Origin: Paenibacillus algorifonticola
GTDB lineage: Bacteria; Bacillota; Bacilli; Paenibacillales; Paenibacillaceae
Direction of reading: 5' to 3'
NCBI RefSeq assembly: GCF_000971975.1
Contig: NZ_LAQO01000007.1
Span: 242,171-306,170, forward strand
DNA length: 64,000 bases
Each line of letters starts with the position of its first letter. Position 1 is the stretch's first letter. The position numbers and the translations under genes were made by a program. The notes beneath the pieces are model-generated. The model did no database searches and was not told the origin of the DNA. It saw only the letters and a program-made list of their open reading frames with translations. Positions 35,380 through 42,164 of this stretch are shown here, one piece after another.

Positions 35380-35958
35380 TCAGCCTTCCAGCCATACCGT
35401 TTTGTCAGAAACGGAGGTCCGTTTCGCTTCCAATGGCTGCATATCCGGATATCCAACATAAATAAGGGCAACAAACTGCTCCTCCGCATCAAGGCCAAAC
35501 GTATCCTTCATGAGCGGATGGTACATCGGCTCGCCTGAGCGCCAGATGGCTCCCAGTCCATTCGCATGGGCAGCGAGCAGCAGGTTTTGCACAGCGGCTT
35601 GCGCCGCCGCCAGCTCTTCCGCATGCACAGCACGCGGGTCCTCTGACGGCGAACATACGACGCCAATGACGACAGGCGCACGGTAGGCTTTAGAGCGCTC
35701 CTTCGCCAAACGATCCTCAAGAGCGGTACCTATGCCGGTCTCAAGCGAAGCGAGTGCAACACGCGCATAACCTTCGCCCAGCTTGGCACGGCCCTCTCCT
35801 GTCATGACGATAAATTTCCATGGCTGTGTATTATGATGACTGGGCGCCCAAGTGGCCGCCTCCAGCAGCTTTTCGATGAGACGGCGATCAATCGGGTCCT
35901 GCTTGACCCTTCCGATTGTACGTCTTCCCCGTATAGCCTCTTCCACTTGCATGTTCAT
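35380..35958 (-). CDS. Nitroreductase family protein
   Basis: About 192 residues of the FMN-dependent nitroreductase fold: RRTIGRVKQDPID at the N-terminus, ATWAPSHHNTQPWKFIV (flavin binding, about residue 40) and GLGAIWRSGEPMYH. Members reduce nitro groups, quinones or flavins with NAD(P)H. The start is uncertain: ATGs at 35958 and 35952 and an upstream TTG share overlapping GAGG/GGGGGA sites; I use 35958. It lies directly downstream of msrAB on the same strand, with 16 bp between them, so it is probably co-transcribed and may be part of an oxidative stress response. Confidence 0.88.
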   Translation of the reverse strand: MNMQVEEAIRGRRTIGRVKQDPIDRRLIEKLLEAATWAPSHHNTQPWKFIVMTGEGRAKLGEGYARVALASLETGIGTALEDRLAKERSKAYRAPVVIGVVCSPSEDPRAVHAEELAAAQAAVQNLLLAAHANGLGAIWRSGEPMYHPLMKDTFGLDAEEQFVALIYVGYPDMQPLEAKRTSVSDKTVWLEG

Positions 35959-35974
35959 TCCCCCATTCCTCAAA

Positions 35975-36964
35975 TTAAGCTTTCAACCAGGCCGCGTACT
36001 CGCCGTAGCCCTCTGCTTCAAGTTGATCCTTTGGAATAAAGCGCAGAGCTGCGGAGTTAATGCAGTAGCGCAGACCGTTTGGTCCAGGGCCATCATTAAA
36101 AACATGCCCCAGATGCGAATCAGCCGACTTGCTGCGAACTTCCGTGCGGATCATAAAATGGCTAATATCGCGATGCTCCGTGACCTTCGATTCCTGAATC
36201 GGCTTGGTAAAGCTGGGCCAGCCGCAGCTTGAATCGAACTTGTCACGCGAACTGAACAGCGGCTCGCCCGATACGATATCCACGTAGATGCCTTCTTCCT
36301 TATGATCCCAATATTCGCCGGTAAATGCCCGCTCCGTTCCGCTGTTTTGCGTCACTTCAAACTGAATCGGCGTCAGTCGCGACTTCAGCTCTCCCAGACT
36401 CTTCTTATATTGCCAATGGTTTGCGAGAAAATCTTCGCGTCCAGAGCCTTTGCGATAAGATTTGTAGCGCTGCGGATTTGAACGGTAGAAGCCCTGGTGG
36501 TATTCTTCCGCCAAGTAAAAAGGCTGCGCCGGTTCAATCGGCGTTACGACGGGCTTATCGAACCGGCCGCTTGCATCAAGCGCCTTCTTCGATGCTTCCG
36601 CCTTCTCCCGTTGATCCTCGCTATAATAAAAGATGCCGGGACGGTACGAGTTGCCGCGATCCGCGAACTGGCCAGCCAGATCAGTCGGGTCGATCTGCTG
36701 CCAAAAAATATCAAGCAGCTTCTCATAAGGGAATATCGCCGGATCAAAAGTAATTTGCACCGCTTCGGTATGGCCTGTCGTCTCCGAGCAGACTTGTTCA
36801 TAGGTCGGATTCGGCACATGGCCGCCTGTATAGCCCGATACTACCTCGATAATGCCGGGCATCTCCTCGAATGGAGAAACCATGCACCAGAAACAGCCTC
36901 CGGCGAATATCGCCTTTTCATATGATGGTGACTCATTCTGGGTTTCGTTCAACTCAACTGACAT
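35975..36964 (-). CDS. msrAB: Fused peptide methionine sulfoxide reductase MsrA/MsrB
   Basis: 329 residues. The MsrA domain (about 16-170) has its catalytic cysteine in [15 protein letters not shown] and [17 protein letters not shown]. The MsrB domain (about 185-325) has [12 protein letters not shown] and the catalytic cysteine in [15 protein letters not shown]. Together they repair both S- and R-methionine sulfoxide with thioredoxin. The N-terminus has no signal peptide, so the repair is cytoplasmic. AGGAGG lies ten bases before the ATG. The nitroreductase follows in the same transcript. Confidence 0.95.
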   Translation of the reverse strand: MSVELNETQNESPSYEKAIFAGGCFWCMVSPFEEMPGIIEVVSGYTGGHVPNPTYEQVCSETTGHTEAVQITFDPAIFPYEKLLDIFWQQIDPTDLAGQFADRGNSYRPGIFYYSEDQREKAEASKKALDASGRFDKPVVTPIEPAQPFYLAEEYHQGFYRSNPQRYKSYRKGSGREDFLANHWQYKKSLGELKSRLTPIQFEVTQNSGTERAFTGEYWDHKEEGIYVDIVSGEPLFSSRDKFDSSCGWPSFTKPIQESKVTEHRDISHFMIRTEVRSKSADSHLGHVFNDGPGPNGLRYCINSAALRFIPKDQLEAEGYGEYAAWLKA

Positions 36965-37144
36965 GTCTATACAGCCTCCTTTACAGGCTTGCCGCAGCCG
37001 CTGCTGCTATACAATCACCTGACCCTTATTATACCTCAACTGCCAGCCTCCGCAAAAGGACAACAAGACCTGCGCCCTATTCTTTGTTACAATGTAGTGA
37101 CACGCGCAACAAAATGGCTTTTTTCCCGTCCAATGTTATAGCAA

Positions 37145-37292
37145 TATAAGTTGAACAAACGAGTGGCATCGGAGCAATGGTCGCTACTGGGAGAAAGATT
37201 GGACTTCCGGTCGCTGTTGTGTTCTTATTTCTTGGATCGTTATTCATCTTGGAGGATGAAATAAGAAAACATATCATTTTGTTCAACTTATA
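37145..37292. mobile_element. 148-bp MITE-like element with perfect terminal inverted repeats
   Basis: Perfect 15-bp inverted repeats TATAAGTTGAACAAA (37145-37159) and TTTGTTCAACTTATA (37278-37292) bound a short non-coding stretch. The ends begin and finish with TA, which could reflect a TA target site. Both strands have an uninterrupted frame across it but neither resembles a known protein or has a ribosome site, so I treat it as a non-autonomous element. The rest of the 36965-37370 gap shows only the msrAB upstream region and the promoter region of the next gene. Confidence 0.65.
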
Positions 37293-37370
37293 AGTCAGGT
37301 TACGATCGCAGTTCGTTCAGCCTCGTTGCAGCACACAATATGACTTTCAAAATGAGGTGAACGTTAAAAT

Positions 37371-37799
37371 ATGAGCAACTTGCAAGAAGCTGAGCTTTCC
37401 AGCCATCATGAGCCGCTGCGGCGGCGCAAACGGAGCAATCGCGCTTTTTTCGTATTCGTCATCATCTGGATCATTCTGATTTCCGGCGGCGTCATGGGTG
37501 CCAAGTGGTACAGCGACAAGATCCAGCGCGACGTCGCTGCTGATCTGGAGCGCCAGACATCCGCGCAAATCGCAGCGATGCAGCAGGACTACACACAGCG
37601 GATGGACAAGCTGGAAGCCGCCTATAAGGAAGAGCTGGCTCAGCTCGATGCGAAGGTGGATGCCTTGAATGAGCTGCTGACCTTTACGAAGGACAATGCC
37701 GATTCCAAGACCGACAACAGCAACAAGCTGTATACCCAGCTTAATGAAGTGAAGAAGAAGCTGAACGAACTGCAAAAAAATCTGGATGTGTTGAAATGA
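37371..37799 (+). CDS. Membrane-anchored coiled-coil protein
   Basis: 142 residues that I do not recognise by family. A basic cytoplasmic N-terminus (about 1-24, ending RRRKRSN) precedes one transmembrane helix (about 25-45, FFVFVIIWIILISGGVMG). The rest (about 50-142) is highly charged and heptad-patterned (MDKLEAAYKEELAQLDAKV), a probable extracellular coiled coil. The stop codon overlaps the start of the next gene (ATGA), so the two are translationally coupled. The pairing suggests it is a membrane anchor or scaffold for the secreted protein that follows. Confidence 0.8.
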   Translation: MSNLQEAELSSHHEPLRRRKRSNRAFFVFVIIWIILISGGVMGAKWYSDKIQRDVAADLERQTSAQIAAMQQDYTQRMDKLEAAYKEELAQLDAKVDALNELLTFTKDNADSKTDNSNKLYTQLNEVKKKLNELQKNLDVLK

Positions 37800-38875
37800 A
37801 TGTATCCGTAAAAGCACTAAACAGGACGATGCTGCTCGCTTGTACCCCTTTTCTCGGCATGCTGCTTTGGCTGCTGCTGTCGGAGGTTGCCGTTGAGCTA
37901 TCAACCTCCGCTTTTCCCGTTCACGAGGCCGAAGCGCAGCGGCAAGAGCCCGCAGCCTTCACCTCGAAGACAGCGGCGGGACTGGAGCAGGCCCGTACAA
38001 CAGCCGAGCAGACGGGAAAATTGATTAAGAAGGAAATTACGCTGTATAATCGGACAAATGCGGAGATGAAGCAAATCGCCAGCACCGCAGCTGCCCAAGC
38101 CCGCATACCGCTTGAAATTTACGACCAGCTCATTACGAGCAAGCTTGGAGCGCCGTCGGCTACCGTTAATACGGACAAGCTGCGCGCCCAGCTCTTCCGA
38201 ATCAAGACGCAAAACTTTCAAAGCTACGCGGTGAAAATCGAGCTGAAATCAGACGATGCGATGAAAATGTCGCTCGGCGGAGACAAATATGGCGGCGCTG
38301 AGACGACGCTCGCAGCGGTGAAACGCCTCGGCGCCTATATCGGCATCAATGCCGGAGGCTTCGCAGACGCTCAGGGCGTTCGCTATCCGCTAAGCACGAC
38401 GATGATTGACGGCGAATATGTGAATGGCTTTGAGCCGTCGTTTGCCGATTTATTTTTTGTCGGATTGAATGAGGATAACGAGCTGGTCGGCGGAAAGTTC
38501 ACAAGCAAGGCGCAGCTCGACAGCCAGCATATGAAGTTTGGCGCTTCTTTCGTGCCTGTCCTGCTGCAAAATGGTGCCGCCATGCCGATTCCCGACAAGT
38601 GGCAAAATAGCCCGAAGCGCGCACCGCGCACCGTCATCGCGAGCTACAAGGACAATCAGCTGCTCCTTCTGGTCGCAGATGGCTATAACGAGAATGGCAG
38701 CTCCGGCGCAACGCTGGAGGAATTGCAAATTTTACTTAAGCGCTACGGCGCCATTAATGGCTTTAATCTCGATGGCGGCGGTTCCTCGTCGCTGATCTGG
38801 AACGGCAGCGTCATTAATAGTCCTTCCGATCGCCAGCTCCGCAAGCTGCCAACGAGCTTCCTGTTTTTCAAGTGA
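37796..38875 (+). CDS. Phosphodiester glycosidase (NAGPA-like) family protein
   Basis: 359 residues. One N-terminal hydrophobic segment (about 10-30) serves as signal anchor. The C-terminal ~230 residues carry the phosphodiester glycosidase domain: YIGINAGGFADAQG, PRTVIASYKDNQLLLLVADG and the family's GFNLDGGGSSSLIWNG. Members include the human uncovering enzyme and bacterial exopolysaccharide or wall-related proteins. A surface role is likely but the substrate is unknown. It is coupled to the coiled-coil protein by ATGA overlap. Its 3' end abuts and slightly overlaps a degraded IS30 fragment on the other strand, marking the edge of the toxin island. Confidence 0.87.
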   Translation: MNVSVKALNRTMLLACTPFLGMLLWLLLSEVAVELSTSAFPVHEAEAQRQEPAAFTSKTAAGLEQARTTAEQTGKLIKKEITLYNRTNAEMKQIASTAAAQARIPLEIYDQLITSKLGAPSATVNTDKLRAQLFRIKTQNFQSYAVKIELKSDDAMKMSLGGDKYGGAETTLAAVKRLGAYIGINAGGFADAQGVRYPLSTTMIDGEYVNGFEPSFADLFFVGLNEDNELVGGKFTSKAQLDSQHMKFGASFVPVLLQNGAAMPIPDKWQNSPKRAPRTVIASYKDNQLLLLVADGYNENGSSGATLEELQILLKRYGAINGFNLDGGGSSSLIWNGSVINSPSDRQLRKLPTSFLFFK

Positions 38876-39028
38876 CTCCATGAAAGCTTCATGTGCCGTT
38901 TTCCAATCGAGACATTTGCGAGGGCGATTATGAATCAGATACAGCGCATTCATAATCCCCTCCAGCGCCTCGGTGAAGTCATAACCCTTTGGGAAAAACT
39001 CGTGAAGTAGTCCATTTGCATTTTCGCT
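38873..39028 (-). pseudogene. C-terminal remnant of an IS30-family transposase
   Basis: The frame reads NANGLLHEFFPKGYDFTEA and then LYLIHNRPRKCLDWKTAHEA, the conserved C-terminus of IS30 transposases. The N-terminal and catalytic parts are missing; the upstream side runs straight into a broken Rhs core. It marks an old insertion at the end of the toxin locus. Confidence 0.8.
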
Positions 39029-39046
39029 CACTTCCCCGTTTTCTCA

Positions 39047-39400
39047 TCCTCATATTGCCCTGGGGAACGGAATTAATCATTTCTTTTTCCTTGCAGATTA
39101 TACCAAGGGATTTGCCCGTAGATATCCAGCTCACACGACCACGTTTTCGTCCCGTTCTCATCATACATCTTCATGAACGTTCCAAGGTAATCAGTTAGTA
39201 CGCTGTATGTTCCTTCTTTGAAAATAGGCCCTTGAATGACTTCATGCCATTCAAGGGCCTACAGACTATTCTGATAATAAGTTTTTATTATTATAATGTG
39301 CAGGAAAATCCTCTAATGATATGAACTCAATACCTACTAAATTCTCTTTTTCAACCTCTTTTTTGAAAACCTCAATACAAAATAGGCAACATTATTCTGA
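39047..39400 (-). repeat. Direct repeat unit: immunity 3' end, hairpin, Rhs core (copy A)
   Basis: About 340 bp closely similar, in the same orientation, to copy B at about 41275-41610. Both contain the 3' end of the Imm11-like gene, a 13-bp-stem hairpin (AGGCCCTTGAATG/CATTCAAGGGCCT, 39226-39260 here) and the Rhs core. The repeat brackets the papain-toxin cassette, a layout expected from recombination between rhs cassettes. Confidence 0.8.
39050..39235 (-). pseudogene. Remnant of Rhs core (third copy)
   Basis: Reads EGTYSVLTDYLGTFMKMYDE followed by TWSCELDIYGQIPWYNLQGK and then a stop. This is the same Rhs segment found just before the toxin domains in the 1914-residue protein and in the orphan cassette at 40795-41484. 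It has no start region and is cut off at the IS30 fragment. Confidence 0.8.
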
Positions 39401-39405
39401 CCTCA
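39265..39405 (-). pseudogene. 3' remnant of the Imm11-like immunity gene
   Basis: On the minus strand this matches the last ~40 codons of the immunity gene at 41502-42164 (EKENLVGIEFIS followed by EDFPAHYN), with nothing left of its 5' part. Sequence from here to 39453 otherwise shows no gene. Confidence 0.75.
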
Positions 39406-39453
39406 TTGATTAAATTTGATACCTGTAGATTCGAAACTAAAAACCTTGTCGAT

Positions 39454-39717
39454 TTAAGTATTATCATTGTAGTGCTCCTTCAAGATCAAATCATAATGAT
39501 TAGGAATGTTCATACCATTCCATTCTTCTCCGTATTCTGTTCCAATCAAAATTAAACCCAGCAATCTCAATGGATCAGAAGCTATAAATGTATTACTCTC
39601 TTTTTTCGCTTCCCAATCAAACGATTCTTCATGATCTAAAATAGAAATTGAAAAACCTAATTCTTTGATTATGTTTAAAGCATAATTATAAGTATTCACT
39701 GCATCTGCCATTTTCAT
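39454..39717 (-). CDS. Small acidic protein in toxin island (possible immunity gene)
   Basis: About 87 residues, not recognised. Acidic and soluble, with motifs such as LGFSISILDHEESFDW and IPNHYDLILKEHY. AT-rich like the neighbouring immunity-type genes. No strong ribosome site: I use the ATG at 39717, though a GTG three codons earlier is open. Its place at the end of a row of small genes behind an orphan toxin cassette suggests an immunity protein whose toxin has been lost. That is inference. Confidence 0.5.
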   Translation of the reverse strand: MKMADAVNTYNYALNIIKELGFSISILDHEESFDWEAKKESNTFIASDPLRLLGLILIGTEYGEEWNGMNIPNHYDLILKEHYNDNT

Positions 39718-39763
39718 TAAAATCACTCATGTTCATAATTTTTTTATGAAACAAATACTGGTA

Positions 39764-40153
39764 CTAATCAAAAATATAATCACATTTCCATGGTGTTACA
39801 AATTCTCCCGGATCCACATTCATTTCTTCACAGCTTTCATATAAAGATAGTTCATTCTCTATCGGTCTTGAGAAGACTATCTTTATATCTCTTTCATATA
39901 GATCAGAATCCCAAGAGTTATTAAAGACTTCTATATACTCATTTGATATATCAATTATCATCACTAGATATTTACTTCCCACTCCGTCCTTAATTAATTC
40001 TAATAAATCTTCTCTTTCTAAATTTTTCTCCATTATATAAACTGCAGCAAATCTCCTATAATTGTTTTCACAGCTCTCTAATTCTTGTGCTATAACATTA
40101 TATGAATTGTGTACAAATACACCATACCATAGCTTTTCTTCAAGTTTTCTCAA
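39764..40153 (-). CDS. Unknown 129-residue protein in toxin island (possible immunity gene)
   Basis: 129 residues from a TTG start preceded by AAGGAT. Not recognised. Soluble and acidic (SRPIENELSLYESCEEMNVD) with no signal peptide or transmembrane segment. It lies between the duplicated immunity protein and the small acidic protein on the same strand, in the AT-rich part of the island. The size and position fit an immunity protein; nothing in the sequence proves it. Confidence 0.55.
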   Translation of the reverse strand: MRKLEEKLWYGVFVHNSYNVIAQELESCENNYRRFAAVYIMEKNLEREDLLELIKDGVGSKYLVMIIDISNEYIEVFNNSWDSDLYERDIKIVFSRPIENELSLYESCEEMNVDPGEFVTPWKCDYIFD

Positions 40154-40169
40154 CTTAGATCATCCTTAT

Positions 40170-40775
40170 TTACACACATCTCTGTTCTTGAAATTCACTA
40201 AACCACTTAAAAAAATGCTCCAAGGCTAGAAATTCATCACCAGAATAAAAGTCAATCATTTTCGCCCACGATTTAGAATATGCTAGCAGGTTATTCGACT
40301 TTCCTATATATATTTCGAATTCTTTCATTAATATTTTGCTTTCTATATCATTAGGACGTGATAGCATAAAACCATCTAAAAAAGCTTTCAAGCAATAAAT
40401 TGAATTTTTGCTGATATACATAGCAGGTCTTTTTTTTATTTTTTGCAACATTTCTATGAACGAATCATTATATACATTTTCAACCTCAATATGCTCCAAG
40501 CTATATGATTGGATTTTTTTAAACTCAATAAAAAATAATTGGAGTGCTTCACATTCATCACGAGCAATGAAACTAAGAATTGCAGCCCATGAATGGCTTC
40601 GCTCTAACTTGTACAATTTTTCGATATACTTTTGAAAATGTACAAGCTTGTAACTATCTTCAAATGTGACAGACCACCCATCTATAAACGCTTTTAAACA
40701 ATGGATCGATCGCTTATCTAAAAATAAAGAAGTTTCATACTCAATGTTATGAACTAAGTCTTCTAAAGTTTTCAT
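40170..40775 (-). CDS. Tandem-duplicated immunity-like protein
   Basis: 201 residues made of two similar halves. Half 1 reads DKRSIHCLKAFIDGW ... SHSWAAIL ... DECEALQLFFIEFKKI and half 2 reads SKNSIYCLKAFLDGF ... SKSWAKMI ... DEFLALEHFFKWFSEF. Each half has the SI.CLKAF.DG motif followed by an SW and an EAL.FF-like motif that I associate with small bacterial immunity-type proteins; the named family is uncertain. It lies 20 bp after the orphan papain-like toxin cassette on the same strand, so it is the best candidate for that toxin's immunity protein. Confidence 0.65.
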   Translation of the reverse strand: MKTLEDLVHNIEYETSLFLDKRSIHCLKAFIDGWSVTFEDSYKLVHFQKYIEKLYKLERSHSWAAILSFIARDECEALQLFFIEFKKIQSYSLEHIEVENVYNDSFIEMLQKIKKRPAMYISKNSIYCLKAFLDGFMLSRPNDIESKILMKEFEIYIGKSNNLLAYSKSWAKMIDFYSGDEFLALEHFFKWFSEFQEQRCV

Positions 40776-40794
40776 TTTTCCACGCTCACTTTAG

Positions 40795-41484
40795 TTAAAA
40801 TGGGCATTTCTTTTCAGGTTTAAACTTCCCAGGAGTAAATAGATCCTCTCTCCATTCTGCGTATTTCAACCCTTTTGTTGTCATATTATCAAAAACTGTA
40901 TCATCAACTCTAACTGCATGATGTTTACCATTCTCAGAAATAAGTTGATTAGCCTTATCGCTCCATATGTTACCATTTATTTCTGTAGTTAATACAAGCA
41001 ACTCTCCTTTGATCTTATTTTCAATAAGCTTAGCTTTTAATTCATCCGCAAATTCCATACACTTAAATACTTTTTTATAGCTAGGATTTATTCCTTTAAT
41101 AATTTTAATTACTTTCTGTATACTTTCACTGTCCAACCCAAATACATCTACATAGGTATTGGAGTTCAACACATACCCATACAACCTTATGCCGCCAGCT
41201 AGTCCTATCGGATCTTGCTGCGTATAAATTCCCTCTTGCGGCGAGTAATAACGGAAGCGGTTGTAATACAATCCCGTTTCCTCATCCTCATATTGCCCTG
41301 GGTAACGGAATGGATAAGCGTTTCTTTTTCCTTGCAGATTATACCAAGCAATTTCCCCATAGATATCCAACTCACACGACCACGTTTTCGTCTCGTTTTC
41401 ATCATACATCTCCACGAGCGTTCCAAGGTAATCAGTCAGTTCCTTCTTTGAAAATAGACCCTTGAATGACTTCATGTCATTCAA
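40795..41484 (-). CDS. Orphan Rhs C-terminal cassette with papain-like toxin
   Basis: 229 residues. Residues 18-118 are the conserved Rhs core (LGTLVEMYDEN, then ETGLYYNRFRYYSPQEG and DPIGLAGGIRLYGYV). The toxin domain (119-229) resembles papain-fold polymorphic toxins: Cys142 in VFKCMEFADEL, His188/189 in GKHHAVRVDD and Asp199/Asn200 in TVFDNM would form the catalytic site. No Rhs N-terminus or clear ribosome site is present, and an 11-bp deletion relative to copy A lies near the start, so it is probably a silent cassette exchanged into the full-length gene by recombination. Whether it is translated alone is unknown. Confidence 0.75.
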   Translation of the reverse strand: MNDMKSFKGLFSKKELTDYLGTLVEMYDENETKTWSCELDIYGEIAWYNLQGKRNAYPFRYPGQYEDEETGLYYNRFRYYSPQEGIYTQQDPIGLAGGIRLYGYVLNSNTYVDVFGLDSESIQKVIKIIKGINPSYKKVFKCMEFADELKAKLIENKIKGELLVLTTEINGNIWSDKANQLISENGKHHAVRVDDTVFDNMTTKGLKYAEWREDLFTPGKFKPEKKCPF

Positions 41485-41610
41485 GGGCCTAGAGACAATT
41501 TTTATAATAAGTTCTTTTTATTATAATGTGCAGGAAAATCCTCTATTGATATGAACTCAATACCTACTAAATTCTCTTTTTCAACCCCTTCTTTAAAATC
41601 ATCGCTACAG
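41275..41610 (-). repeat. Direct repeat unit: immunity 3' end, hairpin, Rhs core (copy B)
   Basis: Counterpart of copy A at 39047-39400. The hairpin here is at about 41452-41485. The core part is also related to the Rhs core in the full-length gene at about 42720-42870, giving three homologous blocks in the same direction. Confidence 0.8.
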
Positions 41611-42164
41611 AATAAGCAACGTTCCAGTCGCGATCCTTTTAATGTGAAAACTTCTTTGTTCACTTCACTATCTTTTAATATAATGGTCTCAAATTTTTGA
41701 ACAAATAACCCATTTTTGCTTATCACATCTTCTTTTGTTTTTCCATGCATTACGAGATATTTAGATTCTTCATAATCTACCCATTTTTCTTTCTTATAAG
41801 GAAACAAATAATAGTACTGCTTGTCTGTATTTTTCTCACCTTTCCACGACTTTGTCTCTAGTGGGACTAGTTGAAAACCTTCCATAGAAGAATACGTACG
41901 AAACAGTTTTAAAAACTCTTCAGAAATGATAAATCCTCGAAAAAAAACAATATAATCAAAAATTAGCCATTTTTCTTTGCATATTAAAAATAATTTCTCC
42001 GGAAAATCAATTTCAGCCTCTTTAACAGCTTTTCTACACCAATCATAATCCATCTCAGGCATTGGATTCTTTACATTGAATCCTTCTGCCAATACTCCAT
42101 TTAAGAGAATGGGAATACCTTTATCGCTTTTCTGTTCTATTACATAAAGTTTTTTGGTGATCAT
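41502..42164 (-). CDS. Imm11-like (DUF1629) immunity protein
   Basis: 220 residues. The pattern of Imm11-type immunity proteins is visible: FIISEEFLKLFRTY, a WVDYEESKYLVMH region after a YYYLFPY strand, and at the end RLERCLFCSDDFKEGVEKEN followed by LVGIEFISIEDF. Its ATG overlaps the stop of the 1914-residue VgrG-Rhs-AHH gene (ATGA), the normal coupling for a toxin and its cognate immunity protein. It should bind the AHH nuclease domain in the cytoplasm. It is markedly AT-rich compared with the rhs gene. A broken copy of its 3' end lies at 39265-39405. Confidence 0.72.
   Translation of the reverse strand: MITKKLYVIEQKSDKGIPILLNGVLAEGFNVKNPMPEMDYDWCRKAVKEAEIDFPEKLFLICKEKWLIFDYIVFFRGFIISEEFLKLFRTYSSMEGFQLVPLETKSWKGEKNTDKQYYYLFPYKKEKWVDYEESKYLVMHGKTKEDVISKNGLFVQKFETIILKDSEVNKEVFTLKGSRLERCLFCSDDFKEGVEKENLVGIEFISIEDFPAHYNKKNLL

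Noticed and set aside
37172..37292. Short hydrophobic frame inside the 148-bp element
   Set aside because: No ribosome site, ends inside the terminal repeat and matches nothing; the inverted repeats explain the sequence better.
38732..39031. 99-codon minus-strand frame taken as one gene
   Set aside because: Only its first ~53 codons match IS30; the rest is antisense to the phosphodiester glycosidase gene, so it is a remnant running on by chance.
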